Shown: positions 36,658-46,609, numbered from the stretch's first letter. The stretch is DNA of 64,000 nucleotides from Streptococcus oralis (GCF_016028255.1 NZ_CP065707.1:1007001-1071000), one strand, 5' to 3'. Notes: generated by a model from the letters alone, not told the origin. Numbers and translations are program-made.

Positions 36658-37032
36658 ATGAAGTTATATGTTCAATTAATGATTCTCTTTGTGATTTCTC
36701 TTATCGGAGAGGGAATCTCCAGTTTCTTTCATCTGCCTATCCCAGGCAGTATTATCGGTTTGATTATTCTTTTTCTAGCCCTGCAATTCAAGTGGCTAAG
36801 GACCAGGCATGTCAATATGGTGGGGAATTTTCTGCTGGCTAATATGACCATTCTCTTTTTGCCACCAGCAGTGGGAATCATGGAAAAGTTTGATGTGATT
36901 GCCCCCTATCTCTTGCCTATCGTCTTGATTGTCTTTTTTGCGGCTGTTATCAACATTGTCCTCATCGCCCTAGTGGTTCAGTTCATCAAGAGACGGTTTG
37001 AGGGAGATTATGAGAAAGGAGATGCCAAATGA
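36658..37032 (+). CDS. lrgA: CidA/LrgA family holin-like protein
   Basis: The 124-residue membrane protein has four hydrophobic segments and the family signature FFHLPIPGSIIGLIILFLAL, then NMTILFLPPAVGIM. CidA/LrgA proteins influence murein hydrolase release and metabolite export. ATG 36658 follows AAGGAG at normal distance. It overlaps the lrgB gene by 4 nt. Confidence 0.9.
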   Translation: MKLYVQLMILFVISLIGEGISSFFHLPIPGSIIGLIILFLALQFKWLRTRHVNMVGNFLLANMTILFLPPAVGIMEKFDVIAPYLLPIVLIVFFAAVINIVLIALVVQFIKRRFEGDYEKGDAK

Positions 37033-37724
37033 GCGAATTTGTATCCAATCCTCTGTTTGGGATTGCATTGTCTATACTAGCTTATCTAGTGGGGATGTTG
37101 ATTTACAGACGTTTTCCCCATCCATTGACGACGCCTTTGCTTTTGTCAGCTATTTTCATTATCATCTTTCTAAAGGTGACGGGTATTTCTTACCAAGATT
37201 ACTACCAAGGTGGGGTTTATCTGAATAATTTGATTGTCCCATCGACAGTGGCTCTAGGGATTCCGCTTTATAAGAGCTTTCACTTGATGAAGCACCATGC
37301 TCGGAGTATTCTCTTTGGTAGTCTGCTAGCAGTAGTTGTCAATACTAGCTTCACTGCCATAGTGGCGAAAATCTTTGGCATGGACTTTTTCCTAGCCATT
37401 TCTCTCTTTCCCAAGTCAGTGACAACCGCCATGGCAGTGGGAATCACAGAAAAATTGCAAGGTTTAACGACTGTGACCTTGGTCGTCGTAGTGGCAACTG
37501 GGATTTTAACCAGTGTTATCGGACCAACACTTTTAAAGTGGTTGAAAATTGATGATCCGGTAGCAGTCGGGCTTTCCCTTGGAGGAACAGGCCACGCAGT
37601 CGGAACGGGAACCGCCTTTCGATACGGCTCTGTAGCAGGCGCCATGGGTGGCTTGGCTATCGGTGTCACCGGTATTCTCTACGTCTTTGTCAGTCCCATT
37701 GTAGCCAGTTTGATATTGAGTTAA
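37029..37724 (+). CDS. lrgB: CidB/LrgB family membrane protein
   Basis: The 231-residue protein has about seven membrane segments and the LrgB block FPKSVTTAMAVGITEKLQG followed by GTGHAVGTGTAFRYG. It is the partner of the CidA/LrgA protein and is translated from an overlapping start. A shared terminator separates it from the convergent ABC operon. Confidence 0.92.
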   Translation: MSEFVSNPLFGIALSILAYLVGMLIYRRFPHPLTTPLLLSAIFIIIFLKVTGISYQDYYQGGVYLNNLIVPSTVALGIPLYKSFHLMKHHARSILFGSLLAVVVNTSFTAIVAKIFGMDFFLAISLFPKSVTTAMAVGITEKLQGLTTVTLVVVVATGILTSVIGPTLLKWLKIDDPVAVGLSLGGTGHAVGTGTAFRYGSVAGAMGGLAIGVTGILYVFVSPIVASLILS

Positions 37725-37727
37725 AGA

Positions 37728-37757
37728 AAAACCCAGCTTTCTAGCTGGGCATTTTTT
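37728..37757. terminator. bidirectional terminator between lrgB and the ABC permease gene
   Basis: CCCAGCT/AGCTGGG hairpin (37732-37738, 37743-37749) with A-run on one side and T-run on the other, so it can serve both converging operons. Confidence 0.85.
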
Positions 37758-38490
37758 ATTGCAAGTTAACCTTGTTTTTCAAGATGTAGTAGGTTCCGAG
37801 GTAGTAGATAATTGCTAGAATGAAATCTTTGAGGATATCAACGCTAATTAGGAGGTTAAAATCATAATCCATTCGGAAGAAGATAGAAATATAGCCAATC
37901 ACGATGTTAATCACGATATAGGCTAAAATTCCCATAGCGGTACGATACTCGTTAAATAGTTGACCAATTGAGATACAAAGGTAAATAGATAAAATCCAAG
38001 TAATTGAACCGACCAGAAGAGAGAGGGCGTAGAGCCAACCGTAACCGAGATAAGGAGAGATAAATCGATAGAGGAGTGGCAAATCTTTCACTACAGGGGT
38101 GAGTGAGAAGATAATAATGATACTCAAGATAAATACAATATAGCTTATGATTGACCAAATGAGAGCACCCAGTAATTTGGCGTTGATGATTTGGTGTTCA
38201 GAGACGGGCAGAGTCAATGTCAGATAGCCCTGACGATCGTAGACACTTCCCTTGAAGCGTCGAACGATTAGAAAGATCGTCGCGATCCAGAGAGTAACGC
38301 TGAGCCCACCAAAAACTAAGATCAGAAAGCCTAACAGATAGTAGGGATCATTACCATAGCTAGTGTAGGTCTGACTAATACCAGAAATGGATGCACCAAT
38401 CAAAACCGAAATTGCAAGCACAGCACCGTAGAGAGCTAGATACCATTTGTTAACATTTTTAAATTCATAACGAACTAAATTCCAAAACAT
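37756..38490 (-). CDS. ABC transporter permease (ABC-2 type)
   Basis: The 244-residue membrane protein has six hydrophobic segments and the start MFWNLVRYEFKNVNKWYLAL typical of YtrC/D-like or bacteriocin-exporter permeases. It is the last gene of a GntR-ATPase-permease operon and follows the ATPase by 15 nt. The substrate is unknown; such modules often answer to cell-wall antibiotics. Confidence 0.85.
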   Translation of the reverse strand: MFWNLVRYEFKNVNKWYLALYGAVLAISVLIGASISGISQTYTSYGNDPYYLLGFLILVFGGLSVTLWIATIFLIVRRFKGSVYDRQGYLTLTLPVSEHQIINAKLLGALIWSIISYIVFILSIIIIFSLTPVVKDLPLLYRFISPYLGYGWLYALSLLVGSITWILSIYLCISIGQLFNEYRTAMGILAYIVINIVIGYISIFFRMDYDFNLLISVDILKDFILAIIYYLGTYYILKNKVNLQ

Positions 38491-38505
38491 AATAATCTCC
38501 TTTAA

Positions 38506-39201
38506 CTAAGCTTTGAACTCCTGGCGGAAGAGCTGGTCAATCGACTCACCTGACTCATAACGAATATCATCAACATTTCCTTGACGGACAACTTTTCCAT
38601 TATTTAGGAAGATGATTTCATCCAAGATCGGCTCAATATCTGAAATCAAGTGGGTAGAAATCAAAACAGTTGAAGTTGGTGAGTAGTTGTTGATGATGGT
38701 GTTCAAGATATAGTCACGGGCAGCTGGATCCACACCACCAATCGGTTCGTCGAGCACGTAGAGACGAGCTTCACGGCTCATAACCAGGATGAGCTGAACC
38801 TTTTCCTTGTTTCCTTTTGACAATTTCTTGAGACGACTGTTTTCATCAATGCCAAGATCTGCTAAAAGATGCTGAGCCCGCTCAAGATTGAAATCTTGGT
38901 AGAAAGTTTTAAAGTAGGTCAGTGCTTCTTTGATTTTCATCTGTTCATTCAGATAAGTCGTGTCTGGTAGATAAGAGACAATGGCCTTGGTAGCAGGACT
39001 TGGATCCATGTTGTTAATAAGGACACGTCCTTGATCTGGTTGAAGGAGGCCATTGATTAGTTTGATTAGGGTTGTTTTCCCAGATCCGTTCGGACCGAGA
39101 AGCCCGACGATTTTTCCAGCGGGAATCTCAAGGGAAATATTGTTAAGGGCTGCTGTAGCCCCATAGGATTTGGATACATTTTCAAATGCTAGTAATGTCA
39201 T
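38506..39201 (-). CDS. ABC transporter ATP-binding protein
   Basis: The 231-residue ATPase shows Walker A GLLGPNGSGKTT at about residue 35, a divergent signature LSKGNKEKVQ, and Walker B LYVLDEPIGGVD. I chose the ATG at 39201; the longer frame overlaps the GntR gene and lacks a ribosome binding site. It is placed 4 nt after the GntR gene. Confidence 0.92.
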   Translation of the reverse strand: MTLLAFENVSKSYGATAALNNISLEIPAGKIVGLLGPNGSGKTTLIKLINGLLQPDQGRVLINNMDPSPATKAIVSYLPDTTYLNEQMKIKEALTYFKTFYQDFNLERAQHLLADLGIDENSRLKKLSKGNKEKVQLILVMSREARLYVLDEPIGGVDPAARDYILNTIINNYSPTSTVLISTHLISDIEPILDEIIFLNNGKVVRQGNVDDIRYESGESIDQLFRQEFKA

Positions 39202-39205
39202 AATT

Positions 39206-39574
39206 TTACACTCCTTTAATGTATTCGCTGAGCACACTTGGCAGTTCTTCTTTTTGATAGCCGAATTGAAGCATACCCGTTACAAAGTTTTTCAGTTGCT
39301 CCTCAGAAAGCTGTTTGCGGGACTGAACGATGAGATCTAAGTCCTCGGTGACAAAACGACCAGTAGTCCTCTTGCTATAAACGAAGCCCTCGCGCTCAAG
39401 ATCAGACAAGGCACGCTGAATTGTGTTGGGATTGACCCCAGCCTCGCTCGCTAGTTCCCTTACGGTTGGGAGCTGTTGGTTGGGTTCCAGTTCATGGGAA
39501 ACAATCTGTAATTTGATTTTTTCCATAATCTGCAAATAAATGGGTTTTGTATTATCAAATGACCAGGACATCAT
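39206..39574 (-). CDS. GntR family regulator (YtrA type)
   Basis: The 122-residue protein has an N-terminal winged helix (PIYLQIMEKIKLQIVSHELE then PGQLPTVRELASEAGVN-like sequence) and a short C-terminal helical tail, the YtrA subfamily layout. These usually repress the ABC genes that follow them, as here. An inverted repeat TTTATTGT-N14-ACAATAAA lies just upstream. Confidence 0.9.
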   Translation of the reverse strand: MMSWSFDNTKPIYLQIMEKIKLQIVSHELEPNQQLPTVRELASEAGVNPNTIQRALSDLEREGFVYSKRTTGRFVTEDLDLIVQSRKQLSEEQLKNFVTGMLQFGYQKEELPSVLSEYIKGV

Positions 39575-39591
39575 AGTCTCCTTTCTTTTTC

Positions 39592-39621
39592 TTTATTGTT
39601 CTAATTAAATAATACAATAAA
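39592..39621. promoter_or_regulatory. inverted repeat upstream of the GntR gene
   Basis: TTTATTGT (39592-39599) and ACAATAAA (39614-39621) are exact inverse copies 14 bp apart, located in the promoter region between the GntR gene and nrdR. A GntR operator is the simplest reading. Confidence 0.5.
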
Positions 39622-39711
39622 ACAAAAAACTTGTCAAGTAAAAATAAGAATTGTTTTGGGAATTGCTCAAAAAATGGTATAATGAAAAGGAAACGACAAG
39701 GAGGGAAATGC

Positions 39712-40185
39712 ATGCGTTGTCCAAAATGTGGGGCTACCAAGTCTAGTGTTGTTGATAGTCGACAAGCCGAAGAAGGAAATACCATCCGCCGAAGACGTGA
39801 GTGCGACGAGTGTCAGCATCGTTTTACAACCTATGAACGAGTAGAAGAAAGAACGCTGGTTGTCGTCAAAAAAGACGGTACGCGAGAACAATTTTCGAGA
39901 GATAAAATCTTTAATGGGATTATCCGCTCAGCCCAGAAGCGCCCTGTGTCAAGTGATGAAATCAACATGGTGGTCAATCGTATCGAGCAAAAACTCCGCA
40001 GTCGCAGTGAGAATGAGATCCAAAGTGAATATATTGGTTCTTTAGTCATGGAAGAATTGGCGGAGCTGGATGAGATTACCTATGTTCGTTTTGCCAGTGT
40101 TTACCGTAGCTTTAAGGATGTGAGTGAGTTGGAGAGTCTGCTCCAGCAGATCACCCAGTCCTCTAAGAAGAAAAAGGAAAAGTAA
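39712..40185 (+). CDS. nrdR: transcriptional regulator NrdR
   Basis: The 157-residue repressor of ribonucleotide reductase genes has the zinc ribbon [17 protein letters not shown] ... [14 protein letters not shown] and then an ATP-cone domain. I chose ATG 39712 with AAGGAGG upstream. A TGGTATAAT extended -10 at about 39675-39683 is the likely promoter. dnaB starts immediately after the stop. Confidence 0.96.
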   Translation: MRCPKCGATKSSVVDSRQAEEGNTIRRRRECDECQHRFTTYERVEERTLVVVKKDGTREQFSRDKIFNGIIRSAQKRPVSSDEINMVVNRIEQKLRSRSENEIQSEYIGSLVMEELAELDEITYVRFASVYRSFKDVSELESLLQQITQSSKKKKEK

Positions 40186-41349
40186 ATGAAGCCAAATGAC
40201 CGTTTTTCTTTTCTAAAGAATAATCGGGTGTCGCAAGATACCTCTTCTCTGGTGCAGTGCTACCTCCCGATTATCGGTCAGGAGGCACTGAGCCTCTATC
40301 TATACGCCATTACCTTTTGGGATGGTGGGCAAAAGGAACACCTCTTTTCCCACATCCTCAACCACTTAAACTTTGGCATGCCGACCTTGCTCCAATCCCT
40401 CAAAGTCTTATCTGCTTTGGATTTGTTGACCCTTTATCAGAAGGAGGATGTCTATGAATTGCAGCTTCATTCTCCCCTTTCCAGTCAGGAATTCCTAAAT
40501 CATTCTGTCTATAGTAGACTTTTGGAGAAAAAGATAGGTGATACAGCTGTTTCTGCCATGAGGCAGGCTCCAAGTGAGGGAGAAGTACTCTCGGTTTCTT
40601 TGAGTCAAGTCTTTCCAACCCTGACTGAAGAAGTGACACCAATCGAGTCAAAAATCAAGATGAAAAATGATTTTGATTTAGAGCATTTTCAGCGGCTGAT
40701 GGCTCGGGATGGTTTGCGTTTTGAAAACGAGCAGGCAGATGTTTTGGAATTGTTTGCCATTGCGGATGAAAAAAAATGGACCTGGTTTGAAACCTATCAA
40801 CTAGCCCAGGCGACAGCGGTGGCTCAGGTTATTTCAGTCAAACGCATGCGTGAAAAGATAGCACAAAAGCAGGTATCTTCGGACTTTAGCCCCAAAGAAA
40901 TGACCATTATCAGGGAAGCCAAAAACAAAACTCCCCTACAATTTTTAGCGGAAATCAAACAAACGCGTAAGGGGAACATCACCCAGAGCGAACGGGAACT
41001 TCTTCACCAGATGGCGTCTTTAGGCTTGTTGGACGAAGTCATCAATATCGTCTTACTTCTAACTTTTAACAAGGTTGATTCGGCAAATGTCAATGAAAAA
41101 TATGCCATGAAGGTCGCAAATGACTATGCTTATCAAAAAATTCGGACAGCAGAAGAAGCTGTGCTTCGGATTCGAGAGCGTCAGCAAAAAGGGCAAGAAG
41201 ACCAAAAATCGAAAACTAGCTCGACTAAGACCAATGTTCCCAAGTGGAGTAATCCAGAATATAAAAATCAAACCAGCGAGGAAACTCGTCTGGAACTAGA
41301 ACGCAAAAAACAAGAAATGTTAGCCCGATTAGAAGAAGGAGGAGACTAG
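40186..41349 (+). CDS. dnaB: replication initiation and membrane attachment protein DnaB
   Basis: The 387-residue protein corresponds to Firmicute DnaB, a DnaD/DnaB-domain helicase-loading factor rather than the replicative helicase. The C-terminal YAMKVANDYAYQKIRTAEEA region is the DnaD-like motif; the tail is charged and probably disordered. It is flanked by nrdR and dnaI with no gaps, the normal streptococcal order. Confidence 0.88.
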   Translation: MKPNDRFSFLKNNRVSQDTSSLVQCYLPIIGQEALSLYLYAITFWDGGQKEHLFSHILNHLNFGMPTLLQSLKVLSALDLLTLYQKEDVYELQLHSPLSSQEFLNHSVYSRLLEKKIGDTAVSAMRQAPSEGEVLSVSLSQVFPTLTEEVTPIESKIKMKNDFDLEHFQRLMARDGLRFENEQADVLELFAIADEKKWTWFETYQLAQATAVAQVISVKRMREKIAQKQVSSDFSPKEMTIIREAKNKTPLQFLAEIKQTRKGNITQSERELLHQMASLGLLDEVINIVLLLTFNKVDSANVNEKYAMKVANDYAYQKIRTAEEAVLRIRERQQKGQEDQKSKTSSTKTNVPKWSNPEYKNQTSEETRLELERKKQEMLARLEEGGD

Positions 41350-42246
41350 ATGGAAAGTGTGGGTGACGTTATCAAACGTCAGACAAGTCGTTTTCAGTAT
41401 CAGGACCTAGTCCAGCAGATTATGAAAGACCCAGATGTAGCGGCTTTTATCCAGAAAGAATCCCTCAGTCCAGAGGAGTTAAATCGTAGCATCTCCAAGT
41501 TCAATCAATACATCACAGAACGGGATAAGTTTCTTCGTGGGGATGCCGACTATATAGCGCGTGGCTATAAGCCTATCTTGGTCATGAATCACGGTTATGC
41601 GGATGTGTCTTATGAAGAAACACCAGAACTAATCGCGGCTGAAAAAGAGGCAGCTATCAAGAATCGTCTCAAGTTGATCAATCTACCAGCAAGTCTAAAG
41701 AAAGCGAAATTGGCTCAGATTGACCTAGATGACTTAGGACGTTTGCCGATTTTTGAGAGACTCTATTCTTTTGTTGACCTTTACCCAAGTATCCGAAAAG
41801 GTCTCTATCTTTATGGAGATTTTGGTGTCGGTAAGAGTTTCATGATGGCGGCCTTAGCTCACGACCTATCTGAAAAACGTGGTGCTTCAACAACCATTCT
41901 CCACTATCCAAGTTTTGTCATTGATGTAAAAAATGCTATCGGTGAAGGATCTGTGAAGACTTTGGTGGATGAGATCAAGTTAGCAGAAGTCTTGGTCTTG
42001 GATGATATTGGTGCAGAACAGTCTACCCCTTGGGTGCGTGATGAGATTCTCCAAGTCATTCTTCAGTACCGCATGCAGGAAGATTTGCCGACCTTCTTTA
42101 CTTCCAACTTTAATTTCCAAGATTTGGAAAAACATTTTGCCAAAGGAAAGAATGGGAATGATGAGACTTGGGAAGCTAGACGGGTTATGGAACGAATCCG
42201 TTATTTGGCTGAGGAGACAAGACTAGAAGGAGAAAATCGCCGATGA
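41350..42246 (+). CDS. dnaI: primosomal protein DnaI (helicase loader)
   Basis: The 298-residue AAA+ helicase loader has an N-terminal DnaI domain and an ATPase domain with Walker A YGDFGVGKSFM at about residue 155 and Walker B LVLDDIGAE at about 216. It overlaps the nitroreductase gene by 4 nt. Confidence 0.94.
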   Translation: MESVGDVIKRQTSRFQYQDLVQQIMKDPDVAAFIQKESLSPEELNRSISKFNQYITERDKFLRGDADYIARGYKPILVMNHGYADVSYEETPELIAAEKEAAIKNRLKLINLPASLKKAKLAQIDLDDLGRLPIFERLYSFVDLYPSIRKGLYLYGDFGVGKSFMMAALAHDLSEKRGASTTILHYPSFVIDVKNAIGEGSVKTLVDEIKLAEVLVLDDIGAEQSTPWVRDEILQVILQYRMQEDLPTFFTSNFNFQDLEKHFAKGKNGNDETWEARRVMERIRYLAEETRLEGENRR

Positions 42247-42956
42247 CAGAAACCATTAAACTGATGAAAGCTCATACTTCAGTTCGTCGTTTTAAGGAGC
42301 AAGATATTCCTCAAACAGACTTGGACGAGATTCTGACTGCTGGGCAAATGGCATCATCTTGGAAAAATTTTCAATCTTATTCTGTGATTCTTGTACGTAG
42401 TCAAGAGAAGAAAGATGCCTTATATGAATTGGTTCCTCAGGAAGCCATTCGCCAGTCAGCAGCCTTTTTGCTCTTTGTTGGTGACTTAAACCGAGCTGAA
42501 AAGGGAGCAAACCTTCATACGGACACTTTCCAACCCCAAGGAGTAGAAGCTCTCCTTATCACGTCTGTGGATGCTGCGCTTGCGGGGCAAAATACCTTGC
42601 TTGCTGCTGAGAGTCTGGGATATGGTGGTGTTATTATCGGCTTGGTCCGCTACAAGTCAGAAGAAGTGGCAGAGCTTTTTAACCTGCCTGACTATACCTA
42701 CCCTGTTTTTGGGATTGCCCTTGGCGTGCCAGATCAACAACACGATGTCAAACCAAGACTGCCTTTGAACCAAGTGGTATTTGAAGAGGAATACCAAGAA
42801 CAGCCAGTAGCGGCGATTTTGGACTATGACAAAGTACAGGCAGACTATGCTGGTGCGCGTGCGAAGACCTCTTGGAGTCAACGTTTGGCAGAGCAGTTTG
42901 GTCAAGCCGAACCTAGTTCAACTCGGAAGAATCTAGAACAGAAAAAGTTATTGTAG
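42243..42956 (+). CDS. NADPH-dependent nitro/flavin reductase (NfsA/FRP family)
   Basis: The 237-residue flavoprotein starts with the FMN-contacting HTSVRRFKEQDIP and carries MASSWKNFQSYSV and the GYGGVIIGLVR dimer-side block near residue 125. It reduces nitro compounds, quinones or flavins with NAD(P)H; the natural substrate is unknown. It is coupled to dnaI by overlap and precedes der by 13 nt. Confidence 0.9.
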   Translation: MTETIKLMKAHTSVRRFKEQDIPQTDLDEILTAGQMASSWKNFQSYSVILVRSQEKKDALYELVPQEAIRQSAAFLLFVGDLNRAEKGANLHTDTFQPQGVEALLITSVDAALAGQNTLLAAESLGYGGVIIGLVRYKSEEVAELFNLPDYTYPVFGIALGVPDQQHDVKPRLPLNQVVFEEEYQEQPVAAILDYDKVQADYAGARAKTSWSQRLAEQFGQAEPSSTRKNLEQKKLL

Positions 42957-42969
42957 AAAGTGAGAAAAC

Positions 42970-44280
42970 ATGGCCTTACCAACTATTGCCATTGTGGGAC
43001 GTCCCAATGTTGGGAAATCAACCCTATTTAATCGGATCGCTGGTGAGCGAATTTCAATCGTAGAAGATGTCGAGGGTGTGACACGTGACCGTATCTATGC
43101 AACGGGTGAGTGGCTCAATCGTTCCTTTAGTATGATTGATACTGGAGGGATTGACGATGTCGATGCTCCCTTCATGGAGCAAATCAAGCACCAAGCAGAA
43201 ATTGCCATGGAAGAAGCCGATGTCATCGTCTTTGTGGTGTCTGGAAAAGAAGGAATCACAGATGCAGATGAGTATGTAGCTCGCAAACTCTATAAAACCC
43301 ATAAACCTGTTATCCTTGCCGTTAACAAGGTTGACAATCCTGAGATGCGAAATGACATCTATGATTTCTATGCACTAGGCTTGGGTGAACCGCTGCCAAT
43401 TTCGTCTGTCCACGGTATCGGAACAGGGGATGTGCTTGATGCCATCGTGGAAAATCTACCACACGAAGTCGAAGAAGAAAATCCAGACGTGATTAAATTT
43501 AGCTTGATTGGTCGTCCTAACGTTGGAAAATCAAGTTTGATCAACGCCATTTTGGGAGAAGACCGCGTGATTGCTAGTCCCGTTGCTGGTACAACTCGTG
43601 ATGCCGTTGATACCCATTTTACAGATGCGGATGGTCAAGAGTTTACCATGATTGATACAGCTGGTATGCGTAAATCTGGTAAAGTCTATGAAAATACTGA
43701 GAAATACTCTGTCATGCGTGCCATGCGTGCCATTGACCGTTCTGACGTGGTCTTGATGGTCCTCAATGCCGAAGAAGGTATTCGTGAGTACGACAAGCGT
43801 ATCGCAGGTTTTGCCCACGAAGCCGGTAAAGGGATGATTATCGTGGTCAACAAGTGGGATACTCTTGAAAAAGACAACCACACCATGAAGAAATGGGAAG
43901 AGGATATCCGTGAGCAGTTCCAATATCTGCCTTACGCACCGATTGTCTTTGTATCCGCTCTTACCAAGCAACGACTCCACAAACTGCCTGAGATGATCAA
44001 GCAAATCAGTGAAAGTCAAAATACACGTATTCCGTCTGCGGTGCTCAACGATGTCATCATGGATGCCATTGCTATCAATCCAACACCGACAGACAAAGGG
44101 AAACGACTCAAAATCTTCTACGCAACCCAAGTGGCAACCAAACCACCAACCTTTGTCATCTTTGTCAACGAAGAAGAACTCATGCACTTCTCTTACCTGC
44201 GTTTCTTGGAAAATCAAATCCGCAAGGCCTTTGTCTTTGAGGGAACACCGATTCACTTGATTGCGAGAAAACGGAAATAA
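42970..44280 (+). CDS. der: ribosome-assembly GTPase Der (EngA)
   Basis: The 436-residue protein has the two tandem GTPase domains that define Der, each with GRPNVGKS (about residues 9 and 181), and NKVD and NKWD base-recognition motifs, followed by the KH-like C-terminal domain. It acts in 50S assembly. A decayed IS1167 begins 2 nt beyond its stop. Confidence 0.97.
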   Translation: MALPTIAIVGRPNVGKSTLFNRIAGERISIVEDVEGVTRDRIYATGEWLNRSFSMIDTGGIDDVDAPFMEQIKHQAEIAMEEADVIVFVVSGKEGITDADEYVARKLYKTHKPVILAVNKVDNPEMRNDIYDFYALGLGEPLPISSVHGIGTGDVLDAIVENLPHEVEEENPDVIKFSLIGRPNVGKSSLINAILGEDRVIASPVAGTTRDAVDTHFTDADGQEFTMIDTAGMRKSGKVYENTEKYSVMRAMRAIDRSDVVLMVLNAEEGIREYDKRIAGFAHEAGKGMIIVVNKWDTLEKDNHTMKKWEEDIREQFQYLPYAPIVFVSALTKQRLHKLPEMIKQISESQNTRIPSAVLNDVIMDAIAINPTPTDKGKRLKIFYATQVATKPPTFVIFVNEEELMHFSYLRFLENQIRKAFVFEGTPIHLIARKRK

Positions 44281-44282
44281 AC

Positions 44283-45715
44283 GGCTCTTTGTCAACTGTA
44301 GTGGGTTGAAGTCAGCTAAGATCGAGAAAGGACGAATTTCGTCCTTTCTTTTTTGATGTTGAGAGCGATGAAAATTCTTTTATTGAAGTTTTCAAAATTC
44401 CGAAAACCAAAGGCATTTCGTTTGATAAGTTTAATGAGATTATTAGTCGCTTCCAATTTTGCGTTGGAATAAGGTAACTGAAGGACGTTGACGATTTTCT
44501 CTTTGTCCTTGAGAGAGGTTTTAAAGACAGTCTGAAAAAGAGGATGAACCAGCTTTAGATTGTTCTCAATAAGTCCGAAGAATTTGTCAGGTTCCTTATT
44601 CTGAAAGTGAAAAAGCAAGAGCTGATAGAGCTTATAGTGGTGTTTCAAGTCTTCTGAATAGCTCAAAAGCTTGTCTAGAATTTCTTTATTCGTCAAGTGT
44701 ATACGAAAAGTAGGGCGATAAAATCGCTTATCGCTGAGTTTACGACTATCTTGTTGAATGAGCTTCTAGTAACGTTTGATAGCCTTATATTCATGAGATT
44801 TTCGCTCAAACTGATTCATAATTTGGACCCGCAAACGACTCATAGCACGGCTGAGATGTTGTACAATGTGAAAACGATCTAGAACGATTTTAGCACTGGG
44901 AAAAAGCTGTTTAGCTAAGCCATAGTAAGGGCTAAACATATCCATCGTAATGATTTTCACCTGACAGCGAACGGTTCTATCGTAGCGAAGAAAGTGATTT
45001 CGGATGATAGCTTGTGTTCTACCTTCAAGAACAGTGATGATATTGAGCTTTTCAAAATCTTGCGCAATGAAACTCATCTTCATCTCCCGATTGAAATAGT
45101 CACTCCTCTGACTGTTTCAACGTCCCAAGACATAATCTCAGGAAGACGGCTAAAGTCAGGCTTAAAGTGAAAGTCATTAAGCTTGCGAATGACAGTTGAA
45201 GTTGAAATGGCCAGCTGATGAGCAATATCAGTCATAGACGTCTTTTCAATCAACTTTTGAGCAATCTTTTGGTTGATAATACGAGGGATTTGGTGATTCT
45301 TCTTGACAATAGAAGTCTCAGCGACCATCATTTTCGAGCACTGATAGCACTTGAAACGACGCTTTTTAAGGATAATTCTAGTAGGCATACCAGTCGTTTC
45401 AAGGTAAGGAATCTTAGAAGGTTTTTGAAAATCATATTTCTTCATTTGACTTCCGCAATCAGGACAAGATGGGGCGTCGTAGTCCAGTTTAGCGATGATT
45501 TCCTTGAAGGTATCTCTATTAACAACATCCATAATTTGGATATTAGGGTCTTTAATATCGAGTAGTTTTATGATAAAATGTAATGGTTCCATATGATTCT
45601 TTCTAATGATGGTTTGGTCGCTTTTCATTATAAATCTTATGGGACTTTTTTTCTACAACAAAATAGACTCCATAAGATCTATAGGGGATTTACCCACTAC
45701 AAATATTATAGAGCT
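44283..45715 (-). mobile_element. IS1167-type insertion sequence (ISL3 family), decayed
   Basis: The ends match as imperfect inverted repeats, GGCTCTTTGTCAACTGTAGT on the left and the inverse of AGCTCTATAATATTTGTAGT on the right. The 1433-bp span agrees with the size of IS1167 as I remember it. No direct repeat of target sequence is evident at the borders. Its transposase is broken, so the element can move only with help in trans. Confidence 0.85.
44316..45628 (-). pseudogene. ISL3-family transposase with a frameshift and a nonsense codon
   Basis: The N-terminal part (45080-45628) carries the zinc-binding CPDCGSQMKKY and CYQCSKM motifs. The remainder reads on in another frame from MSFIAQDFEKLNIITVLEGR through the DDE core (ITMDMFSPYY, DRFHIVQHL) to the C-terminal KLEATNNLIKLIKRNAFGFR. 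A shift lies at about 45080-45125, and an in-frame TAG at 44766-44768 replaces an expected Trp codon in AIKRYWKLI. Confidence 0.88.
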
Positions 45716-45720
45716 TCTTC

Positions 45721-45893
45721 TTTTAGCGCTTGTATAAAAATTGAAAGTTCTATAATGAAGTTAGCCAGCCAACTTTCCTAAAAATGAGCTGGTTCAACTA
45801 GTCTATGTTGTTAAATGAAATCTAGTTATAGGCATAAGAAAACACCTCTGTGTTAGACTTGTTGTTCACCACAAACACAAGAAAGGCACAGAG
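45721..45893. mobile_element. IS30-type 3'-end fragment and spacer
   Basis: TTTAGCGCTTGTATAAAAAT at 45722-45741 nearly repeats TTTAGCACTTGTATAAAAAT at 46488-46507, the 3' end of the IS30-family gene that follows. It is in direct orientation, so it is a piece of a second copy and not the partner inverted repeat. The rest of the gap has no gene. Confidence 0.55.
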
Positions 45894-46511
45894 ATGCAAA
45901 TCAATTATACTACAAAAGCTAAACACTTGACAATCCATAGTCGTCGCTTAATCGAACGATGGAAAAATGAAGAGAAATCAAATAGAGAAATCGCCTCTCT
46001 ACTTGGAAAAGCTCCTCAGACCATCCACAATGAAATCAAGCGTGGTACAGTCCTACAATGTATTGGAAAGGGACGTTTCAAAGCGAAAAACTACTGTCTA
46101 CTGGCCTTGACGGATCAAAGGAGCAGACACCAAATCATTCGATCAATTCCAAATAAAATCGCTGAGTCTGTCAATCAGGCTCTAAAACTTATCTTAAGAC
46201 AACACAAGATTCTTTCCATCACGGCAGATAATGGAGCCGAATTCAACCGCTTATCTGATGTGTTTTCTAAGGAACATATCTACTATGCACACCCCTATGC
46301 CTCTTGGGAAAGGGGAACAAATGAGAATCACAACAGGCTCATTCGTAGATGGTTACCTAAAGGAACCAAGAAAACGACTTCCAAAGAAGTCGCCTCCATC
46401 GAAAACTGGATCAATAACTATCCTAAAAAATGCTTGGACTACAAGTCGCCCAGAGAAGACTGCTTGCTGGCTAACTTGAACTTGAAATTTAGCACTTGTA
46501 TAAAAATTTAA
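45894..46511 (+). pseudogene. IS30-family transposase with an internal deletion
   Basis: The 205-residue frame is intact but too short for an IS30 transposase, which is usually 320-390 residues. The N-terminal helix-turn-helix (NREIASLLGKAPQTIHNEIK) and the late catalytic region (ITADNGAEFN, GTNENHNRLIRRWLPKGTKK) are present. The middle, which should hold the first catalytic Asp, is missing after residue 65. It is therefore inactive as a transposase; it could still bind IS ends. Confidence 0.85.
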
Positions 46512-46540
46512 GAAAAACGGAAAATTTTTTTATAAAAGCC

Positions 46541-46609
46541 TTTACAAAAAAAAATAAAGTGGTATAATTAGAGTATAAACAAGTGCAAACGTTTTCGTAA
46601 AACGTTTGC
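46541..46609 (+). promoter_or_regulatory. ptsG promoter with a large palindrome / cre-like site
   Basis: TTTACA (46541-46546) and TATAAT (46563-46568) are 16 bp apart. Around the expected start site GCAAACGTTTT and AAAACGTTTGC form a perfect 11-bp inverted repeat separated by CGT (46585-46609). The left arm reads TGCAAACGTTTTCG, close to the CcpA cre consensus. Catabolite control or another repressor could act here. Confidence 0.7.

Noticed and set aside
43531..44295. 254-residue minus-strand frame opposite der
   Set aside because: It lies entirely antisense to a universal GTPase gene, is rich in unusual residues, and has no start signals.
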